This document shows, one piece after another, positions 46,412 to 55,498 of a stretch of DNA of 64,000 bases. The notes beneath the pieces are model-generated. The model saw only the letters and a list, made by a program, of their open reading frames with translations. It was not told the DNA's origin and did not search any database. The position numbers and the translations under genes are program-made. Origin of the DNA: Myxococcales bacterium. Lineage in GTDB: Bacteria > Myxococcota > Polyangia > Nannocystales > Nannocystaceae. Numbering within the stretch: the first letter of the stretch is position 1; each line of letters begins with the position of its first letter. The stretch lies in NCBI GenBank assembly GCA_016793465.1, contig JAEUJW010000075.1, positions 310,001-374,000 on the forward strand, written 5' to 3'.

Positions 46412-47314
46412 ATGCTCATCGCCATGGCCTCCCGTCCGCCGCCGCTCGTCCTCGCGGCCCTGGTCACGCTCTACCTGATCTGGGGCTCGACCTACCTCGG
46501 CAACGTCATCGCCCTCGAGACCCTGGCCCCCGCGACCCTCGGCGCGCTGCGCTTCCTCAGCGCCGGCGGCCTGCTCTACGCCTTCCTGCGCCTGACCGGC
46601 AGCCCTGCCCCGAGCGCCCGCGAATGGCGGGCCTCGCTCGTCACCGGCACCCTGCTCGGCCTGTGCGGCAACGGGTTCGTGGTCGTCGGCCAGCAGTGGG
46701 TCAGCTCCGGCCTCGTCGCCCTCATCGTCGGCACCATGCCGCTGTGGGCCGCCCTGTTCGGCTTCGCCCTGCAGCCGTCCGGCGCCGACGTCTCGCGCAG
46801 CAACGCCGTCAGCCCGCGCGAGTGGTTCGGCCTCGGGCTCGGCTTCTTCGGCATCACCGTCCTCCAGCTCGGCGGCGAGCTCTCGGCCGCCGGCCTCGGC
46901 GCGCTGCTCATCATCCTCGCCCCCATGTGCTGGGCCCTCGGCGGCGTGCTCGGCAAGCGCCTCAGCCTGCCCGCCGGCGCCATGGCCTCGGCCACCCAGA
47001 TGCTCACCGCCGGCCTCGGCTTCTCGCTCGTCGCCCTCGCCGTCGGCGACCCCTTCCCGGTCGCGCCCTCGGCCCGCTCGCTGGCCGCGCTCGCCTACCT
47101 GGTGGTGTTCGGCTCGCTGCTCGGCTTCACCGCCTACGGCTTCCTGCTCCGCCGCACCCGCCTCGCCGTCGCCAACAGCTACGCCTACGTCAACCCCGTG
47201 GTCGCCATCGTGCTCGGCGCCCTGCTCGCCGGCGAGTCGGTCAGCGCCCTCACCTGGGCCGCGACCGTCATCATCCTCACCGCCGTCGCCGTCATCAACT
47301 GGCGCCGCCGCTGA
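46412..47314 (+). CDS. EamA/DMT-family exporter
   Basis: 300 residues with ten predicted membrane helices in two EamA repeats (LVTLYLIWGSTYLGNVIALE opens the first; GALLIILAPMCWALGGVLGKR the second). DMT exporters move amino acids, metabolites or drugs out of the cell. The divergent MocR gene suggests a substrate linked to amino acids or vitamin B6. ATG at 46412. Confidence 0.9.
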   Translation: MLIAMASRPPPLVLAALVTLYLIWGSTYLGNVIALETLAPATLGALRFLSAGGLLYAFLRLTGSPAPSAREWRASLVTGTLLGLCGNGFVVVGQQWVSSGLVALIVGTMPLWAALFGFALQPSGADVSRSNAVSPREWFGLGLGFFGITVLQLGGELSAAGLGALLIILAPMCWALGGVLGKRLSLPAGAMASATQMLTAGLGFSLVALAVGDPFPVAPSARSLAALAYLVVFGSLLGFTAYGFLLRRTRLAVANSYAYVNPVVAIVLGALLAGESVSALTWAATVIILTAVAVINWRRR

Positions 47315-47462
47315 GCCGGCCGATCGAGGGGCTGGCAGCTCCGTCGAGCGCGCCGCGACGCGCGTCACGAGTCACCTCGAGCCCGCCCGAGACTCGGTCG
47401 ACCACGCCGCGGTCCGTCCGCGGTCCGACGTCTCCCGCACCATCTCGTGCGACGCTCGTCCC

Positions 47463-49046
47463 GTGTCCTCGCGCCTGCTCGCCGCGCTCGCCCTCGCCGC
47501 GGCCCTCACCCCCGCCTCCGCGCACGCGACGGCCCTCGTGCTCGGCCGCAGCGAGGCCACGATCCAGCGCGCCACCACCCTCGCCATCATGCGCCACGGC
47601 AAGCGCACCGCCATTTCTATACAAATCACCGTCGAGGGCCCCACCGACGACGCCCTCGTGATCGTCCCGCTGCCCACACCGATCCAGCCGCCCCAGCTCC
47701 ACGGCCTGTCCCACGCCGTCTTCGATCGCCTCGACCGCCGCAGCGCCCCACGCCTCGTCGAGCTGTGGGAGCAGCCCCCGTGCGACGGCATCCACAGCCA
47801 CAACGAGCCGCCGCGCCCCGATCTCGGCCTGCGCCGGACCCCCGATCGCCGACACCGGTCCGAGCTCCGCAACATCTACACCCACACCGGGTCGCCGGCC
47901 GGCTACGAGCCCGACATCCTCGGCGCCCGCGACTCGCGGCACATCCTCCGCTGGCTGCGGGCCCGCGATCGGCCCGTCCCTCCGCGCGCCGCCGAGGCCC
48001 TCCAACGCCTCGCCGACGCCGGCACCAGCTTCCTCGTGCTCCGCCTCACCGATGCGCAGGTCCGCCGCGACCCGCACGGCCGCGCTGTCCTCCCGCCGTT
48101 TCGCGTCGACTACGAGAGCGACAACCTCACCCTCCCGCTCGCCCTCCTCACCGCCGCCCCTCCGTACGACCTCGTCGTCCACGTGATCGCCGCGTCGCGC
48201 CATCAAGCGGTCGGTCGCCCCAACCTCGTCGTCCCCTCCGCCCTCGACGTCACCCCCACCACCCGCGACGCCTTCGACGACTTCTACGGCGCCCTCCTCA
48301 CCCGCACTGTGACCCCCGGCGCCGTCGTCACCGAGCACGCGCACGGCTACCCGATCTGCCACTTCTGCGAGTTCCCCAACCTCATGTACATCGAGCTCCA
48401 CGCGCTCGGTGCGAGTGCCCTGTGGATCCCCGAGCAGCCGCCCTCGATCGCGCGTGAGCCCGACACCATGCCGACCGGCGCCATCGCCGTGCCCGACGAC
48501 GACCCGTTCCAGCCGACCGAGCAACGCATCCTAAACAAACGCGCGACCCGCCCGCACCCCGAGGGCTCGCTCGACCTGCCGTGGAGCTTCACCCTCACCC
48601 GCCTGCGCCTGCGCCTCGACCCCGACGACCCCGACAGCACCCTCACCCTGTACCCCGTAAGCCCGTCCCCCACCCTCGGCGAGGTCCGCCACGAGATCCA
48701 CGCGAGCACCATCCACACCGATCGCTTTTATCCCCACTATTTCATCAAACACCCGTGGATCGGCCCCATCGCCTGTCAGGCCCCGATCCGCGGGATCTGG
48801 GGCCGCCCGCCCGACGGCACGACCCGGCCCGAACCACGCCGCGTCACCGCCGTCCCGCGCGACACACCCGACACCCCGCTCGAGTTCTTCCTCGCCGTCG
48901 ACGAGCCCACGAAGGTCACGGCGCTGCCCGCGGCCTACCCGCCGCCGCTCCACAACGCCCGCTGCGATCACTCTTCCGACCACCCGCCCCTCGCGCTCAT
49001 CTTCTTCATGCTGCTGCACCGACGACGACGAGGGCCGCCTCCATGA
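47463..49046 (+). CDS. Secreted DUF2330-like protein
   Basis: 527 residues. Signal peptide (LLAALALAAALTPASAHATA), then RSEATIQRATTLAIMRHGKRTAISIQITVEG, typical of the start of DUF2330 proteins, several WELWEQPPC-like Cys motifs (CHFCEFPN), and a hydrophobic C-terminal segment (LALIFFMLLHRRRRG) resembling a membrane anchor. Function unknown; common in Myxococcota. GTG at 47463. The codons for ISIQI use rare A/T-rich forms (near 47611). Confidence 0.7.
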   Translation: MSSRLLAALALAAALTPASAHATALVLGRSEATIQRATTLAIMRHGKRTAISIQITVEGPTDDALVIVPLPTPIQPPQLHGLSHAVFDRLDRRSAPRLVELWEQPPCDGIHSHNEPPRPDLGLRRTPDRRHRSELRNIYTHTGSPAGYEPDILGARDSRHILRWLRARDRPVPPRAAEALQRLADAGTSFLVLRLTDAQVRRDPHGRAVLPPFRVDYESDNLTLPLALLTAAPPYDLVVHVIAASRHQAVGRPNLVVPSALDVTPTTRDAFDDFYGALLTRTVTPGAVVTEHAHGYPICHFCEFPNLMYIELHALGASALWIPEQPPSIAREPDTMPTGAIAVPDDDPFQPTEQRILNKRATRPHPEGSLDLPWSFTLTRLRLRLDPDDPDSTLTLYPVSPSPTLGEVRHEIHASTIHTDRFYPHYFIKHPWIGPIACQAPIRGIWGRPPDGTTRPEPRRVTAVPRDTPDTPLEFFLAVDEPTKVTALPAAYPPPLHNARCDHSSDHPPLALIFFMLLHRRRRGPPP

Positions 49047-49079
49047 CAGAGACGACCCTCGCAACCGCTCACGCGTCGC

Positions 49080-50948
49080 TCACGGAGCGAAGTACTCGTG
49101 CCCCTTGTAGGGCCAGTAAGTAAACGCCCCCGCGCCGTTGCTGAGCGCGACCCACACGTCGGCCTGCACGTCCTGGGTGAACCCGATCAGGTCGTCGAGC
49201 CCGTCGCCGTTGACGTCACCCACGGTCAGCGTGTCGTTCGCGTCGCCGAACCAGTCGTGCCACAGCGCCGACGCGAAGTTGTTGGCCCCGTTCGAGGTCC
49301 CCACGTACACCAGCCCGTTGCGCACGAACGTCAGGATGTCGGCGCGGGCGTCATTATTAAACCTGCCGAGCGCGGGCACCTCGCCGGCCGGGGCGAACCA
49401 GCTGTTCCACACCGTCGCGGCGCCGAAGCCGCTGCCGGTCGACAGCGCCACGATCGCCTGCGCGCCGTTCATGCCCTGGGTGAAGGTGACGATGTCCGCC
49501 CGCCCGTCGCCGCTCACGTCGGCGACCATCGGCGTCTCGCCCTCGGGCGCGAAGAACTCGTGCCACTTGGCCTTGTTGCTGAAGCTGTTGCCCTGCGACA
49601 GCATCACGTGCACGTCGCCGCTGCCGTCGGCCGCGAACAGGATCGCGTCCGCACGCCCGTCGCCGTTGACGTCGCCGGCCCGGCCGATGTCGTCGTTGTC
49701 GGCGGTCCCGTTGGCGCTGACGACCAGCGCGCCGCCAAAGTCGTGGCCGCGCGAGAGCCCGACGTAGACGTTGTTCTCAGTGAACGCCCACACGTCCGCG
49801 CGGCCGTCGCCGTTGAAGTCCGCCACCGTCGGCTGGTGCCCGCGGTGGGCCCACCAGTCGGCCCACAGCTGGCTCGCCCCGAACGTGCTGCCGTTCGACA
49901 GCGCCACGTACACGTCGAGCGGCCCGTAGCTCGAGTCCCCGTGCGTGAAGGTGACGATGTCGTCGCGCCCGTCGCCGTTGACGTCGCCGACCGCCGGCGT
50001 CTCGTGGATCGCCGTGCGCAGCCAGCGGTGCAGCGCCTGCGCGCCGATGCGGGTGTAGATGCCGGGCTTGTTGGGCCGCGCGCAGCCGTCGCCCCAGCTC
50101 ACGACGCCCATCTGCTGCCAGCCCGTCGCCGACCACACCATCAGCGGCCCGCCGCTGTCGCCCTGACACGAGTCCTTGCCGCCCGCCAGCGGCCCCGCCG
50201 CCACGTGCACCTTGGGGTTGAACGACCCGCCGTAGCTCGCCGACCCCTGCGCGTCGGTCAGCACCGGCACCTGCACCTCCTGCAGGATGTTGGACCCGCC
50301 GCAGCCCTCACACAGCGCGCCCCAGCCGATCACCGTGGCCATCGCCCCCGGCAGCCAGTTCACGCGGTCGCTCGGACCCGCCGGCCCGGCCAGCTCGACC
50401 GGCGCGCGCGTCGACGCCGAGGTCAGGCGCAGCACCGCGAGGTCGTTGGAGAACGACCCGGCGTCGAGCCCGTAGCGCGGGTGACGGATCACCTCCGCCA
50501 CCGTCCGCACCTCGCCGGTCGCGGCGTTGCTCAGGTTGGTCCGGCCGATCGTCGCGGTGATGTCGCCCGGCAAGGAGATCGCCCCCGGCCGCGACGTGTT
50601 GGTCACGCAGTGCGCCGCCGTCAGCACGTGGTACGGCGAGACCAGCGTGCCGCCGCAGCCGGCGCCCTGGGTCGGCCCCACGATCGACAGCGCGACCATG
50701 AACGGGTACTCGCCCTCCGACGCCGGCCCGCCGCCGACGATCGTGGTCGGCTCGAGCGCCGCCGCCAGCTCCTCGCCGCCGGTCGAGCCGGCGTGCCCGG
50801 CCGTCTCGCCCTCGTCGTCGCTGCCGTCGTCGCCTCCGGCCTCGTCGCCGGCGGTCTCGGTCGCGGTCGCGGTGTCCTCCTCGATCGCCGCGTCGCAGGC
50901 GGGCATGGTCAGCAGGAGGGCCGCGGGGATGATGATGCGCTTGTGCAT
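49080..50948 (-). CDS. Trypsin-like serine protease lipoprotein with FG-GAP/VCBS repeats
   Basis: 622 residues. Lipobox LTMPAC (Cys 18), acidic/Thr linker, then an S1 protease domain: TTIVGGGPASEGEYPFM (activation site like IVGG), His in LTAAHC, Asp in SNDLAVLRL, Ser in SCQGDSGGPL. The C-terminal half holds about six FG-GAP-like repeats (VGDVNGDGRDDIVTF, VADFNGDGRADVWAF), which bind calcium and form a propeller. Probably a secreted or surface protease used in predation. ATG at 50948 has AAGGAA upstream. The upstream region carries three direct repeats (50969-51004). Confidence 0.92.
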   Translation of the reverse strand: MHKRIIIPAALLLTMPACDAAIEEDTATATETAGDEAGGDDGSDDEGETAGHAGSTGGEELAAALEPTTIVGGGPASEGEYPFMVALSIVGPTQGAGCGGTLVSPYHVLTAAHCVTNTSRPGAISLPGDITATIGRTNLSNAATGEVRTVAEVIRHPRYGLDAGSFSNDLAVLRLTSASTRAPVELAGPAGPSDRVNWLPGAMATVIGWGALCEGCGGSNILQEVQVPVLTDAQGSASYGGSFNPKVHVAAGPLAGGKDSCQGDSGGPLMVWSATGWQQMGVVSWGDGCARPNKPGIYTRIGAQALHRWLRTAIHETPAVGDVNGDGRDDIVTFTHGDSSYGPLDVYVALSNGSTFGASQLWADWWAHRGHQPTVADFNGDGRADVWAFTENNVYVGLSRGHDFGGALVVSANGTADNDDIGRAGDVNGDGRADAILFAADGSGDVHVMLSQGNSFSNKAKWHEFFAPEGETPMVADVSGDGRADIVTFTQGMNGAQAIVALSTGSGFGAATVWNSWFAPAGEVPALGRFNNDARADILTFVRNGLVYVGTSNGANNFASALWHDWFGDANDTLTVGDVNGDGLDDLIGFTQDVQADVWVALSNGAGAFTYWPYKGHEYFAP

Positions 50949-50968
50949 GGTCGTTCCTTGTCTTTCGT

Positions 50969-51004
50969 ACAGGTCGCTCGGGACAGGTCGTTGCGGACAG
51001 GCGC
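50969..51004. repeat. Three 14-bp-spaced direct repeats ACAGGTCG before the protease gene
   Basis: ACAGGTCG at 50969 and 50983, and ACAGGCGC at 50997, one every 14 bp, about 21-56 bases upstream of the ATG. They are half-sites of the dispersed palindrome arranged as direct repeats. They may be an operator or a degenerate element cluster. Confidence 0.45.
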
Positions 51005-51186
51005 CTCGCCCGGGCCGCGTCGCCCCGCACGCACGCGCGCGCGGGTCCGCGGCCAGCCCCCGCCGGCGCGGCGGGTGGGTCGTGCCCGGGCCAGCAGGCG
51101 ACGCTGTCTGGCGTCGTCCCGGCCGGCGGAGAGGCTCCGTCCTGGTCTGCCGGCCCAACGCCGCCCGCCCGCGTTCTTCCCGACCC

Positions 51187-51217
51187 TTTTAATAATTTTA
51201 ATTTTTTCTAAAAAAAA
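51187..51217. other. 31-base A/T tract
   Basis: Only one C in 31 bases (TTTTAATAATTTTAATTTTT then CTAAAAAAAA), extraordinary in this GC-rich DNA. It lies after the CHAT gene and upstream of the protease gene. It may be a promoter UP-type element, a DNA-unwinding or nucleoid-protein site, or a U-run for termination; no strong hairpin precedes it. The rest of the 330-base gap 50949-51278 also holds the direct repeats and a duplicated gene end. Confidence 0.5.
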
Positions 51218-51231
51218 CTCCGCCCCGCCCG

Positions 51232-51255
51232 CTCGAACACCGGCACGCTGGCCGC
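51232..51255. repeat. Duplicated copy of the 3' end of the CHAT gene
   Basis: 24 bases repeat the gene end at 51282-51305 with one mismatch (23/24), 50 bp apart. On the minus strand it would encode AASVPVFE, mirroring the AASVLVFE terminus of the protein, then run in frame to a stop in the A/T tract. Confidence 0.6.
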
Positions 51256-51278
51256 GCCGCGTATTCAGCCGGGGCCGC

Positions 51279-54182
51279 TCACTCGAACACCAGCACGCTG
51301 GCCGCCCACGTCGCCCCCGCGCCGAGCCGCACGCGTTCGTCGCGCACGGCCGCCGCCGGCGAGGCGCCGTCGCGCACGCGCCCGCGCACCGCCGCGAAGA
51401 ACGGCCCCGCCTGGCGGTCCTGCACCGGCGCCGGCGAGGCGATCACCGCCCGCGCCCCCGCCTCGATGAACGCGACCGGCAAGCTCCACGCCTCGTGCAG
51501 GTACGGCGCCACCTGCCCCGCGTGACAGGCCCCGAGGATCACCAGCGGCTGCGCCCGCAGCGTCTGCCCGCGGATCTGCCCGGCCGTCAGCGCGTGCCGC
51601 CCGTCGGCCCCCGGCGTGAGCGCGAGGAACGACGCGTCCGACACCCCGAGGTCGACCAGCCCGTGCACGTGGAACTCGATCTCCGCGGCCCCCGGCATGG
51701 CCGCCAGCACCCGCGCGGGGTTCGCCTCCGGACCCGCCAGCAGCGTCGCCCGCGGCCCCTCGTCCGCCGCCTGCCACGGGGCCAGCCGGGGCAGCCCGAG
51801 CGCCGCCGGCGGCTGCGCGTCGGCAATTATTAGCCGTCCGCCCGCCACGGCCGGCCCGCGCGCGCGCGTGTGCCCCACGTGGTACGACCACGCGAACTCC
51901 GGCGGCAGCAGATCGGTGCGCCCCGCGACCGGCGGGCGGGCGAACACCGCCACCTCCGGGCACGCCCGCAGCGCATCGACCATCTCTCCCGGCACCTGCA
52001 GCGCCGCATCGACCGCGCTCCGCGTCAGCGCCCCCGAGGCCGCGCCGTCGGCCGCCAGCGCCGCAACATAACTGCGCTCGTGATCGACGACCACGCCCAG
52101 CGCGCAGCGCTCCGGCGCCGCCTCGCCGACCTCCTCCGCCAGCCGGGCCAGCGCCGCCGCGTGCTCGCCGCGCCCCGCCGCCGCCAGCGCCAGCGACGCG
52201 TAGCTGAACGACAGCGCCTTCAACGCGTACGGGTCGCTGCGATCGATCTCCCGCGCCGCCGCGATCGAGCGCATCAACAACGCCTCACCCGCCGCAGCCT
52301 CCGTCTCGACCCGCACGCGCCCCTCGATGTGATCCGCCAGCGCCGCCTCGCCCGGCGACAGCGTCCCCGCGCGCACGACCGCCAGCCCGTCCAGCGCCGC
52401 GCGAGCGTCGGCCGGATCGCCGCCGAGGCGCGCCAGGTCGGCCTGCACGAACAGTCGCATCAGCGACGGCGGCGGCGCGCACCCCGGCGTGCCCTTCAAC
52501 GCCAGACGAGCCCCGTCGACGTCGAGCCCGACGATCGCCAGCGCCGCCAGCACGTCGCGCCCGTAGCGCTCCGCCGTGCAGCGCGTCGCCGGGTCCGCCG
52601 GCAGCCGCAGCAGCGTCTCTTCAGTGATGGCCCGCGCCAGCCCGAAGCTCCCGCGCAGCCGCGCCTGCTCCCCCCGCAATTGTAAGAACGTGCCCTCGAA
52701 GCCCCAGTGCCGGTCCGTCTGCACCCGCTGCGACCCCGCGGCCAGCAGCGGCGCCGCCTCGCTCGGTCGGTGCATCAACAAGTACAGCTCCGCCAGCGCC
52801 AGCTCGACGCGCGCGCAGCGGTAGTCGAGCCCCGGCCCGCACGTCGGCCGCGCCGCCAGCAGCGTCGCCTCCGCCTCCGCGTACGCCCCGCGCGCGACCT
52901 GCTGCGCCGCCAGCTGCTGCGCCGCCAGCTGCGTCATCCACGGGTCGTTGGCCGCCGCCGTCAACTCGCCCAACAATTCGAGATCCGCCGCCACCCCCGG
53001 CTGCACCAGCGCGCCGATCGCAATGTCCTCCTGCCCGGCCGCCGCCGCCCGCCTCGCCAGCGCCGCGCCGTCGCCCTGCCCCTGCAGCAGCGCCGCGTAC
53101 TCGCCGGCCAGCGGCCCGCGCCGCTCGAACCTCGCCGCCGCCACCTCCTCGACCAACCCCTGCAGCACGCGCCCGCCGGCCCGCGCGTCGAGCTTCTCGG
53201 CCAGAATTTTTAAAGCCTCGACCTGCCGCTTCGACCCCGCGACCCGCAGCGCGTCATAAAAATACAGGCGCACCAGCCCCGGCGCCGCGTCCACCAGTTC
53301 GTCCGCGATCGCCGCGCCCGCGCGCAGCGCCGCCCCGGCCGCCTGCACCTCGGCGAACACCCGCTCGCGCGCGTCGACCGGCCCGCGCAGCGCCGCCGCG
53401 TCGGCCGCCGCCTCCGCCGCCCAGCCCGCGGCGCCGACCTCCGCCACCCGCTCGAACTCCCCCGCCGCCAGCCGCGGCAGGCCCAGCTCGCGCAGCGCCA
53501 GCGCCCGGTTCCAGCGCGCCTGCGCGTGCCCCGGCTCGGCCTTCAGCGCCGCGTCGGCGAAGCCCAGCGCCGCCTCGGCGTCGCCGTCGAACAGCGCCAG
53601 CGCGGCCCGGTCGTTGTCGCGGTCGGCCGACGGCGGCGTCCGCTCGAGCACCGCCCGCGCCTGCGCCGACTCCCCGCGCAGCAGGTGCGCCGCCGCCAGC
53701 CCGCGCAGGTCCCCCGCCGCCTCGAGCCCCGCCATCTCGGCCAGCGCGATCGCCTCCGCGTTGCCCCCCGCCGCCCGCACCACCGCGTACTCGCGGTGCA
53801 CGTCGGCCTGCGCCCAGCTCACCCGCGCCTCGAGCCCGCGCGTCGCCGCCAGCGCGACCCTCACCTCGGCCTCGCCGCCCTCGTCGCCTTCACCTGTCCC
53901 TTCAGACCTGTCCCCAGGGCCAGGCAAACCGATCGCGATCGCCGCCGCCGCCGCGACCGCCAGCAGCGGCGCCGCGACCCTCCAGGCCGCCCGCCGCGGC
54001 CGCAGCGGGACCACCGCGCCCGCCTGCGCGACCGGCATGGTCGCCGCCGTCATCTGCAGCAGGTCGTGGAGCCCGCGCTGACACTCCGCGCAGCCGACCA
54101 GGTGCCGCTCGAAGGCCGCGCGCTCGCCCGGCGGGAGCTCGCCGTCGAAGAACAGGTCGAGGTTGTCGCAGGGCGGGTTCAT
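51279..54182 (-). CDS. Anti-sigma-type zinc finger protein fused to TPR and CHAT protease
   Basis: 967 residues. N-terminal zinc finger of the anti-sigma type (His27-x3-Cys31-x2-Cys34), a membrane helix at about 69-86 (VAAPLLAVAAAAAIAIG), a long Ala/Leu TPR-like region, and a C-terminal CHAT caspase-like domain with catalytic His838/His840 (EFHVHGLVD) and Cys886 (VILGACHAG). By topology the TPR-CHAT part would be outside the cytoplasm. The gene overlaps the ECF sigma gene (ATGA), so the zinc finger most likely holds that sigma factor and the CHAT domain may control its release. A 34-nt palindromic element encoding [10 protein letters not shown] lies directly after the membrane helix. Confidence 0.85.
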   Translation of the reverse strand: MNPPCDNLDLFFDGELPPGERAAFERHLVGCAECQRGLHDLLQMTAATMPVAQAGAVVPLRPRRAAWRVAAPLLAVAAAAAIAIGLPGPGDRSEGTGEGDEGGEAEVRVALAATRGLEARVSWAQADVHREYAVVRAAGGNAEAIALAEMAGLEAAGDLRGLAAAHLLRGESAQARAVLERTPPSADRDNDRAALALFDGDAEAALGFADAALKAEPGHAQARWNRALALRELGLPRLAAGEFERVAEVGAAGWAAEAAADAAALRGPVDARERVFAEVQAAGAALRAGAAIADELVDAAPGLVRLYFYDALRVAGSKRQVEALKILAEKLDARAGGRVLQGLVEEVAAARFERRGPLAGEYAALLQGQGDGAALARRAAAAGQEDIAIGALVQPGVAADLELLGELTAAANDPWMTQLAAQQLAAQQVARGAYAEAEATLLAARPTCGPGLDYRCARVELALAELYLLMHRPSEAAPLLAAGSQRVQTDRHWGFEGTFLQLRGEQARLRGSFGLARAITEETLLRLPADPATRCTAERYGRDVLAALAIVGLDVDGARLALKGTPGCAPPPSLMRLFVQADLARLGGDPADARAALDGLAVVRAGTLSPGEAALADHIEGRVRVETEAAAGEALLMRSIAAAREIDRSDPYALKALSFSYASLALAAAGRGEHAAALARLAEEVGEAAPERCALGVVVDHERSYVAALAADGAASGALTRSAVDAALQVPGEMVDALRACPEVAVFARPPVAGRTDLLPPEFAWSYHVGHTRARGPAVAGGRLIIADAQPPAALGLPRLAPWQAADEGPRATLLAGPEANPARVLAAMPGAAEIEFHVHGLVDLGVSDASFLALTPGADGRHALTAGQIRGQTLRAQPLVILGACHAGQVAPYLHEAWSLPVAFIEAGARAVIASPAPVQDRQAGPFFAAVRGRVRDGASPAAAVRDERVRLGAGATWAASVLVFE
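53891..53924. repeat. Composite palindromic element inside the CHAT gene
   Basis: Bases 53894-53919 match 27322-27347 in the sigma54 activator gene at 24 of 26 positions in the same orientation and coding phase, giving GDRSEGT in both proteins. A CCTG/CAGG dyad closes around TCCCCAGGGC. Confidence 0.7.
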
Positions 54183-54736
54183 GGGTGGCTCTCGTCGGCG
54201 CCGCGCGCCGGCATCAACAGGTCACGCAGCTTGCGTCGCGCCCGCGCGAGGCGGGTGCCGACCGTCGCCTTGGGGATGCCGAGGCGCGTCGAGATCTCCT
54301 GGTACGGCACGCCCTCGAGCGTGTGCAACTCGTAGACCCGGCGAAAGTCGGGCTCGAGCCGCGCCACCGCGGCGACCACGTCGTCGCGGGTGAGCCGCGT
54401 CCACGCCGGCTCGCGCGTCGGCTCGGGCGCCGGCACGACCACGTCGTCGATCGGCGCGTGCGCCGGCCTGCGGCTGCGGGCCCGACAGCGGTCGAGGAAC
54501 AGGTGATGCAAGATCGTGCACAGCCACGCCTGCAGGTTGGTGCCGAGCTCGTACTGCTCGCGCCGCCGCAGCGCCCGCTCGTAGGTGTCCTGCACGAGGT
54601 CACCGGCGTCGGCCCGGCTCCCGCACAGGCGCACCGCCAGCCCGCGCAGCACCGCCTCGTGCTCGCGCAGGCGACGAGCGAAGTCCGCGGCCGCGTCGAC
54701 CGGCACCACCGCGTCGTTGACGGACATTGGCGGCAT
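54179..54736 (-). CDS. ECF-type RNA polymerase sigma factor
   Basis: 185 residues: region 2 (DAGDLVQDTYERALRRREQYELG, NLQAWLCTILHHLFLDRCRARSRR) and region 4 (RLEPDFRRVYELHTLEGVPYQEISTRLGIPKATVGTRLARARRKLRDLL). The stop overlaps the start of the zinc finger-TPR-CHAT gene, so the two are translationally coupled and form a sigma/anti-sigma pair. ATG at 54736 chosen; ATG at 54727 is possible. Confidence 0.92.
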   Translation of the reverse strand: MPPMSVNDAVVPVDAAADFARRLREHEAVLRGLAVRLCGSRADAGDLVQDTYERALRRREQYELGTNLQAWLCTILHHLFLDRCRARSRRPAHAPIDDVVVPAPEPTREPAWTRLTRDDVVAAVARLEPDFRRVYELHTLEGVPYQEISTRLGIPKATVGTRLARARRKLRDLLMPARGADESHP

Positions 54737-54776
54737 CGCAGGAGCCGGCGGACGATGCCATGAGGCCCATGGAGGG

Positions 54777-55379
54777 TCAATTCGGCTGGACCTGCCCGAT
54801 CAAGCCGCCGGCGAAGGCCGCGAGGGTCGCGACGTCCATCATCTTCGCCACCAGATCCCTCGGCACGCCCGCGGGCCCCGGCGGCACCGGCGGGCGCACG
54901 ATGATCACCGCCCCCGAACCCGCCAGCGTCAGGATGCTCGTCGGCGCCGACCCGTGGGCGTCGGCGGAGCCCGGCTTTTGGCCCACCATCTGACCGATCG
55001 TCAGCAGGTGCCTCAGCTTGTCGCCGTCGCGGACCGCGGCGACGCGCTGCTGCTTCACGTCGACGAGGAACGCCATGAACCGCGCCGGGTCGTCGGCGTG
55101 GTCGGTCACCACCACCACCCCGACCTCGACCTGCGGCCAGCCCGGCCCTTGCTGCCACATGTCGAGCTTCTCGAGCGGCAGCACCTCGGGCAGCTTCAGC
55201 GCCTCGGCCGTGTACGCCCCCGGCCTCCAGCCGAGCCGCGGCGCCCGGTTCACCGGCGCGTCGAGCTCCGGCAGCGACGCCCTGTCCGCCACCCCCGGCA
55301 CCATCGGCGGGAGCTTCACGCCCGGCAGCGGCGCGACGAACACGGACAACCATCCAGCGAGGAGAACATGCAGCGACAT
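54777..55379 (-). CDS. Secreted protein of unknown function
   Basis: 200 residues. An N-terminal signal peptide (LHVLLAGWLSVFVAPLPG), a Pro-rich stretch, then a mixed fold (EVGVVVVTDHADDPARFMAFLVDVKQQRVAAVRDGDKL) and a hydrophobic Gly/Pro-rich C terminus. It lies 40 bases upstream of the ECF sigma gene on the same strand, so it may belong to the same unit. AGAAAGAG precedes the ATG. No family recognised. Confidence 0.6.
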   Translation of the reverse strand: MSLHVLLAGWLSVFVAPLPGVKLPPMVPGVADRASLPELDAPVNRAPRLGWRPGAYTAEALKLPEVLPLEKLDMWQQGPGWPQVEVGVVVVTDHADDPARFMAFLVDVKQQRVAAVRDGDKLRHLLTIGQMVGQKPGSADAHGSAPTSILTLAGSGAVIIVRPPVPPGPAGVPRDLVAKMMDVATLAAFAGGLIGQVQPN

Positions 55380-55498
55380 GACAGGCTCTTTCTGCGCGCG
55401 ACGCGCGACGGCTCACCCTACAACGCCGCCGCCGATCGATCTTCCCGCCGCAGTCTCGTCAATTTTCGCGGCACGTCTCCGCGCGCGCGCGCGCGACC

